From the NCBI RefSeq assembly GCF_900128505.1, contig NZ_LT669941.1, positions 545,526-609,525 of the forward strand: a DNA stretch of 64,000 bases, in the 5' to 3' direction. The position numbers were made by a program, and so were the translations under genes. The notes under the pieces were generated by a model that worked only from the letters and a program-made list of their open reading frames with translations, was not told where the DNA came from and ran no database searches. Positions 61,459-64,000 of this stretch are shown here, piece by piece (within the stretch, counting starts at the first letter, position 1; each line of letters starts with the position of its first letter). This stretch comes from Parabacteroides timonensis (lineage in GTDB: Bacteria > Bacteroidota > Bacteroidia > Bacteroidales > Tannerellaceae).

Positions 61459-63873
61459 TTAGTGATTGGTTCCTTCAAACAGATCCCGGTTATCCCGTGA
61501 GTTTTGTGAACCTCTCTTGAAGTTATTGAATGTATAACTGATAGACAAGGTTATAACCGGATAATCCGGTCGTATGCGTGTAATGGACTGTAGGTCTGCT
61601 GTTGTAATATCGCTTCTGTAACGGGCAGAGTTGAATATGTCCCGGAAAGAAAGTGTCGATTGCAGGTTGGGGCTGAACAGTTGCTGACGGATTGCCAGGT
61701 TGACAAACCAGAAAGCATCCGACCGTCCCTGCGTCGTAACCGACGGGCCTACGAAGTTTCCGTCCAACTGGATGCGAGTGTTCTTAAATATACGGAACAT
61801 ATTATTTAATGTAATATCATAATTAGTACTGGTCTCTTTCTTTCCACCCGATTGAATATCGTTCACTATCTTATAGTAGTAAATGTTTCCGTTTACATTC
61901 AGGTTCCACCATTTGTTAATCGTTAGTTGTCCGTTTAATTCGAGACCCAGAGCATGGTCGTTTCCGACATTTGCCATAGAGTCGAGGGTTACTCCGGCTT
62001 GATACGGGACACGCAAGCGTTCGATCTTATCTTTTCGCGACCTGTAAAACAAGCTGGATTGTAATAATTGTTCTCCGAAGTTCTTTTTGTAATTCAGTTC
62101 AAAGGAATGTATATATTCAGGCCGGATGTCTGGATTTCCGATCTCGGCTGTGTAATAATCGCGATACGTGATATATGGCTCCATGTAAAAGAGTTCCGGA
62201 CGGTTGGTTCGGTACGAATAGGCAAATGTCAGTTTCTGTTCATGGGGAAGTGTATATCCGATATGTACGGAAGGAAAAACTTCGAAACGGTTTACTTTCC
62301 GATTTGCACCTTCGATGGAGCTGCGTAATACCTGGTGTGTATGTTCGCCCCGGACGCCGACCTGTGCATCGAATGCCTTATAACTGTCGCTGCCTATCAG
62401 ATAAACCGAATGGATACCACGTTGAAAATAGAATGTGTTGTAAATATCTTCGCGCCAGTAGAACTCCTTTTTCTCCGGGTTCCAGAACTGCATACTGTAA
62501 TCGCCGTCTTCCAGGTAAGAATGATACTGATAGCCGCTCTCCAAATGACCGGTCTTGCTGTAAGGATATTTATAGTCGACATTACCGCGTACCGTCCAAC
62601 GTATTTCATCCTCCCAGGCACGATGTCCCTGTTGACGTTGGTCACTTTTATCAAACAGGTCGCTTTGGAAATACTCCATAGGATTTCCTTCATATCCTAA
62701 CATGAAACTACCGGAAAGTGCATGTCCATCGTCATTGAACTTATGAGAAAATCCGGCTTTCCCGATATTGACAGTCGAATGCAGATCGAATTCATCGCGG
62801 CTGTTGAAGTTGTGTGGGGCGGATTCGCCGGTAGCGTCTTTGCGGGTTTCCGTGTAGTCCAGGTTTCCGTCACGGGTGAATTTGTCGTAGACAACCTGCA
62901 ACTCTGCGTTGACGGATGTTTTCGGAGAGAAAGAATAATCGATGCCTCCGCGCAATCCGTAATGGTAGTTCTTCCCTTTTCTGGGACCATGAGAGATGGA
63001 TGTTGTTGTTACATCATCGACAATAGTTGTTTTTTGCTGATCGAAGTGGCTTTCCCGGATCGGTTGGTTCCAATGCCCGGCAAAATGCCATTGCAATTTA
63101 TTCAATTGCTGGGAGATAAGGAAGTCGACTCCATTGGAAAGGGCTGTACTGCCATACATATTCGCCATACCATTAATACCCTGGTGTTTATGCTTTTTAG
63201 TGACAATGTTAATCATGCCGACTTCACCATCCGTATCATAACGAGCCGATGGGGTAGTGATGATTTCCACATTTTCTATCTGTCCGGCCGGTATCTGTTG
63301 CAATGCCTGTGTACCAGAATAGAAGCTCGGCTTTCCATCGATATATACTTTAAAGCCGCTACTCCCTCTGAATGTTACGTCACCATTGACATCGACCCGT
63401 ATGGAAGGAGTGTTTTCAAGAATATCGACAGCCGTACCGCCGCTTCCCATCAGGTTGTTGGAGGCATCGATGATCTTTTTATCCAGTTTATAGATGATCT
63501 GCCTTTTCGTACCTTCCACTACGACTTCGGATAATCCGACTTCCAGTGGCTGCAATTCGATAATACCCAGATCCAATACAGGCTGGGAGGGACGAAGCGC
63601 AATCGTTTCACGGGTATAGACATCATATCCGATCAACCTGACCAATAATGAATATTCCCCGTCGTTAATATCCGTTATCCGGAAAGACCCATCTGTCCCG
63701 GATAACGTACTGGAAACAGCTGCCGTTTCCCCTTTCTTTAATACTATGACATCCGCAAATTCGATCGGATTGCCTGTGCTTTTATCCCGGATCATCCCTT
63801 TTATCCGGGGAGAAACAGCCATAACGGAATGGAAGCTGAATACTAAAAGAATAAGAATTAAAGTACCTTTCAT
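61459..63873 (-). CDS. TonB-linked outer-membrane receptor (OMP_b-brl_3 type)
   Basis: An 804-residue receptor: signal peptide (to ~20), CarboxypepD_reg-like domain (IKGMIRDKSTGNPIEFADV ... LLVRLIGYDV), plug (GGTAVDILENTPSIRVDVNGD, VYIDGKPSFYSG, IENVEIITTPSARYD) and a long beta-barrel ending ITLSISYTFNNF. This subgroup lacks a SusD partner and is often linked to metal, peptide or regulator-controlled uptake; the substrate is unknown. No SusD is seen in the window. Confidence 0.88.
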   Translation of the reverse strand: MKGTLILILLVFSFHSVMAVSPRIKGMIRDKSTGNPIEFADVIVLKKGETAAVSSTLSGTDGSFRITDINDGEYSLLVRLIGYDVYTRETIALRPSQPVLDLGIIELQPLEVGLSEVVVEGTKRQIIYKLDKKIIDASNNLMGSGGTAVDILENTPSIRVDVNGDVTFRGSSGFKVYIDGKPSFYSGTQALQQIPAGQIENVEIITTPSARYDTDGEVGMINIVTKKHKHQGINGMANMYGSTALSNGVDFLISQQLNKLQWHFAGHWNQPIRESHFDQQKTTIVDDVTTTSISHGPRKGKNYHYGLRGGIDYSFSPKTSVNAELQVVYDKFTRDGNLDYTETRKDATGESAPHNFNSRDEFDLHSTVNIGKAGFSHKFNDDGHALSGSFMLGYEGNPMEYFQSDLFDKSDQRQQGHRAWEDEIRWTVRGNVDYKYPYSKTGHLESGYQYHSYLEDGDYSMQFWNPEKKEFYWREDIYNTFYFQRGIHSVYLIGSDSYKAFDAQVGVRGEHTHQVLRSSIEGANRKVNRFEVFPSVHIGYTLPHEQKLTFAYSYRTNRPELFYMEPYITYRDYYTAEIGNPDIRPEYIHSFELNYKKNFGEQLLQSSLFYRSRKDKIERLRVPYQAGVTLDSMANVGNDHALGLELNGQLTINKWWNLNVNGNIYYYKIVNDIQSGGKKETSTNYDITLNNMFRIFKNTRIQLDGNFVGPSVTTQGRSDAFWFVNLAIRQQLFSPNLQSTLSFRDIFNSARYRSDITTADLQSITRIRPDYPVITLSISYTFNNFKRGSQNSRDNRDLFEGTNH

Positions 63874-63898
63874 GATGATATGTTTATGATTGATGTCG

Positions 63899-63906
63899 CA
63901 AAACTA
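63899..63906 (-). promoter_or_regulatory. -7 element upstream of the TonB receptor
   Basis: TAGTTTTG on the minus strand, 26 bp before the ATG; the -33 does not match. Beyond it (63907-64000) nothing can be supported. Confidence 0.4.
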
Positions 63907-64000
63907 ATCAAGTGATTTCTATACGGAGAAGAGATAATGGGAGATTTGATCGGTGTGTCATGGAGAGAGATATATTTGTCACTGTCAGACATAGCGGAGA

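Noticed and set aside
1..64000. tRNA or rRNA genes
   Set aside because: No cloverleaf or rRNA-like sequence was recognised by eye; a tRNAscan or Infernal run would settle it.

Overview
The window reads as chromosomal DNA from a member of the Bacteroidales, most likely Parabacteroides or a close relative (inference; the species cannot be fixed by reading alone). The signs are promoters of the form TTTG-N19-TAnnTTTG, lipoproteins with acidic residues after the lipidated Cys (CKDDE, CGGSDDD), a Wzc with a Tyr-rich tail paired with a CpsB-type phosphatase, HU-like proteins beside a capsule locus, and an OMP_b-brl_3-type TonB receptor.

Region 1 (1-20745) is a capsule/surface polysaccharide locus on the + strand. 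It opens with a probable invertible promoter: two near-identical perfect palindromes (182-221 and 357-400) enclose about 135 bp whose only consensus promoter points away from the locus, i.e. OFF. Conserved ends (PglF-like dehydratase at 493; PglC/PglD/PglE-like genes at 18300-20745) surround an AT-rich variable core with a UDP-GalNAcA gene pair, Wzx, Wzy, three GT4 glycosyltransferases, a CapK-like adenylate-forming enzyme, a DUF2334-type deacetylase, an acyltransferase-3, and an MBOAT/SGNH pair. The outer genes predict a diacetylbacillosamine-like first sugar; the inner genes predict an acidic, acylated repeat unit.

Region 2 (20746-24504) is a decaying border: 3' remnants of fnlC and wbuC (an old FucNAc module), an antitoxin with a frameshifted RelE/ParE toxin, a minus-strand glucosaminidase + HU-like pair, and an unknown gene that may be frameshifted at its 5' end.

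Region 3 (24505-35321) is one long + strand run. It starts with a translationally coupled replication-like module (winged-helix-like protein, second DnaB, short DnaG-like primase, DUF4248-like protein) and continues into capsule export and control: a YjbH-like protein split in two genes, a surface lipoprotein, Wza, Wzc, a PHP phosphatase, and a frameshifted HU gene.

Region 4 (35346-46076) carries an AraC regulator facing an RND efflux operon (adaptor, pump, outer-membrane factor, Bcr/CflA MFS), then CorA and the housekeeping replicative helicase DnaB. Region 5 (46077-49546) holds a small ORF, a HicAB system with a palindromic operator, a 305-bp MITE-like or invertible element with perfect 18-bp inverted ends, an MscS channel and a small ORF. 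Region 6 (49547-64000) holds an ettA operon, an aldo/keto reductase, a 5'-truncated MFS gene and an AraC regulator, small secreted proteins, a peptidase, a zinc alcohol dehydrogenase, a 556-bp gene-free repeat element with 22-bp inverted ends, an acetyltransferase, an esterase, an HXXEE membrane protein and a TonB-linked outer-membrane receptor. No tRNA, rRNA or CRISPR array was seen.
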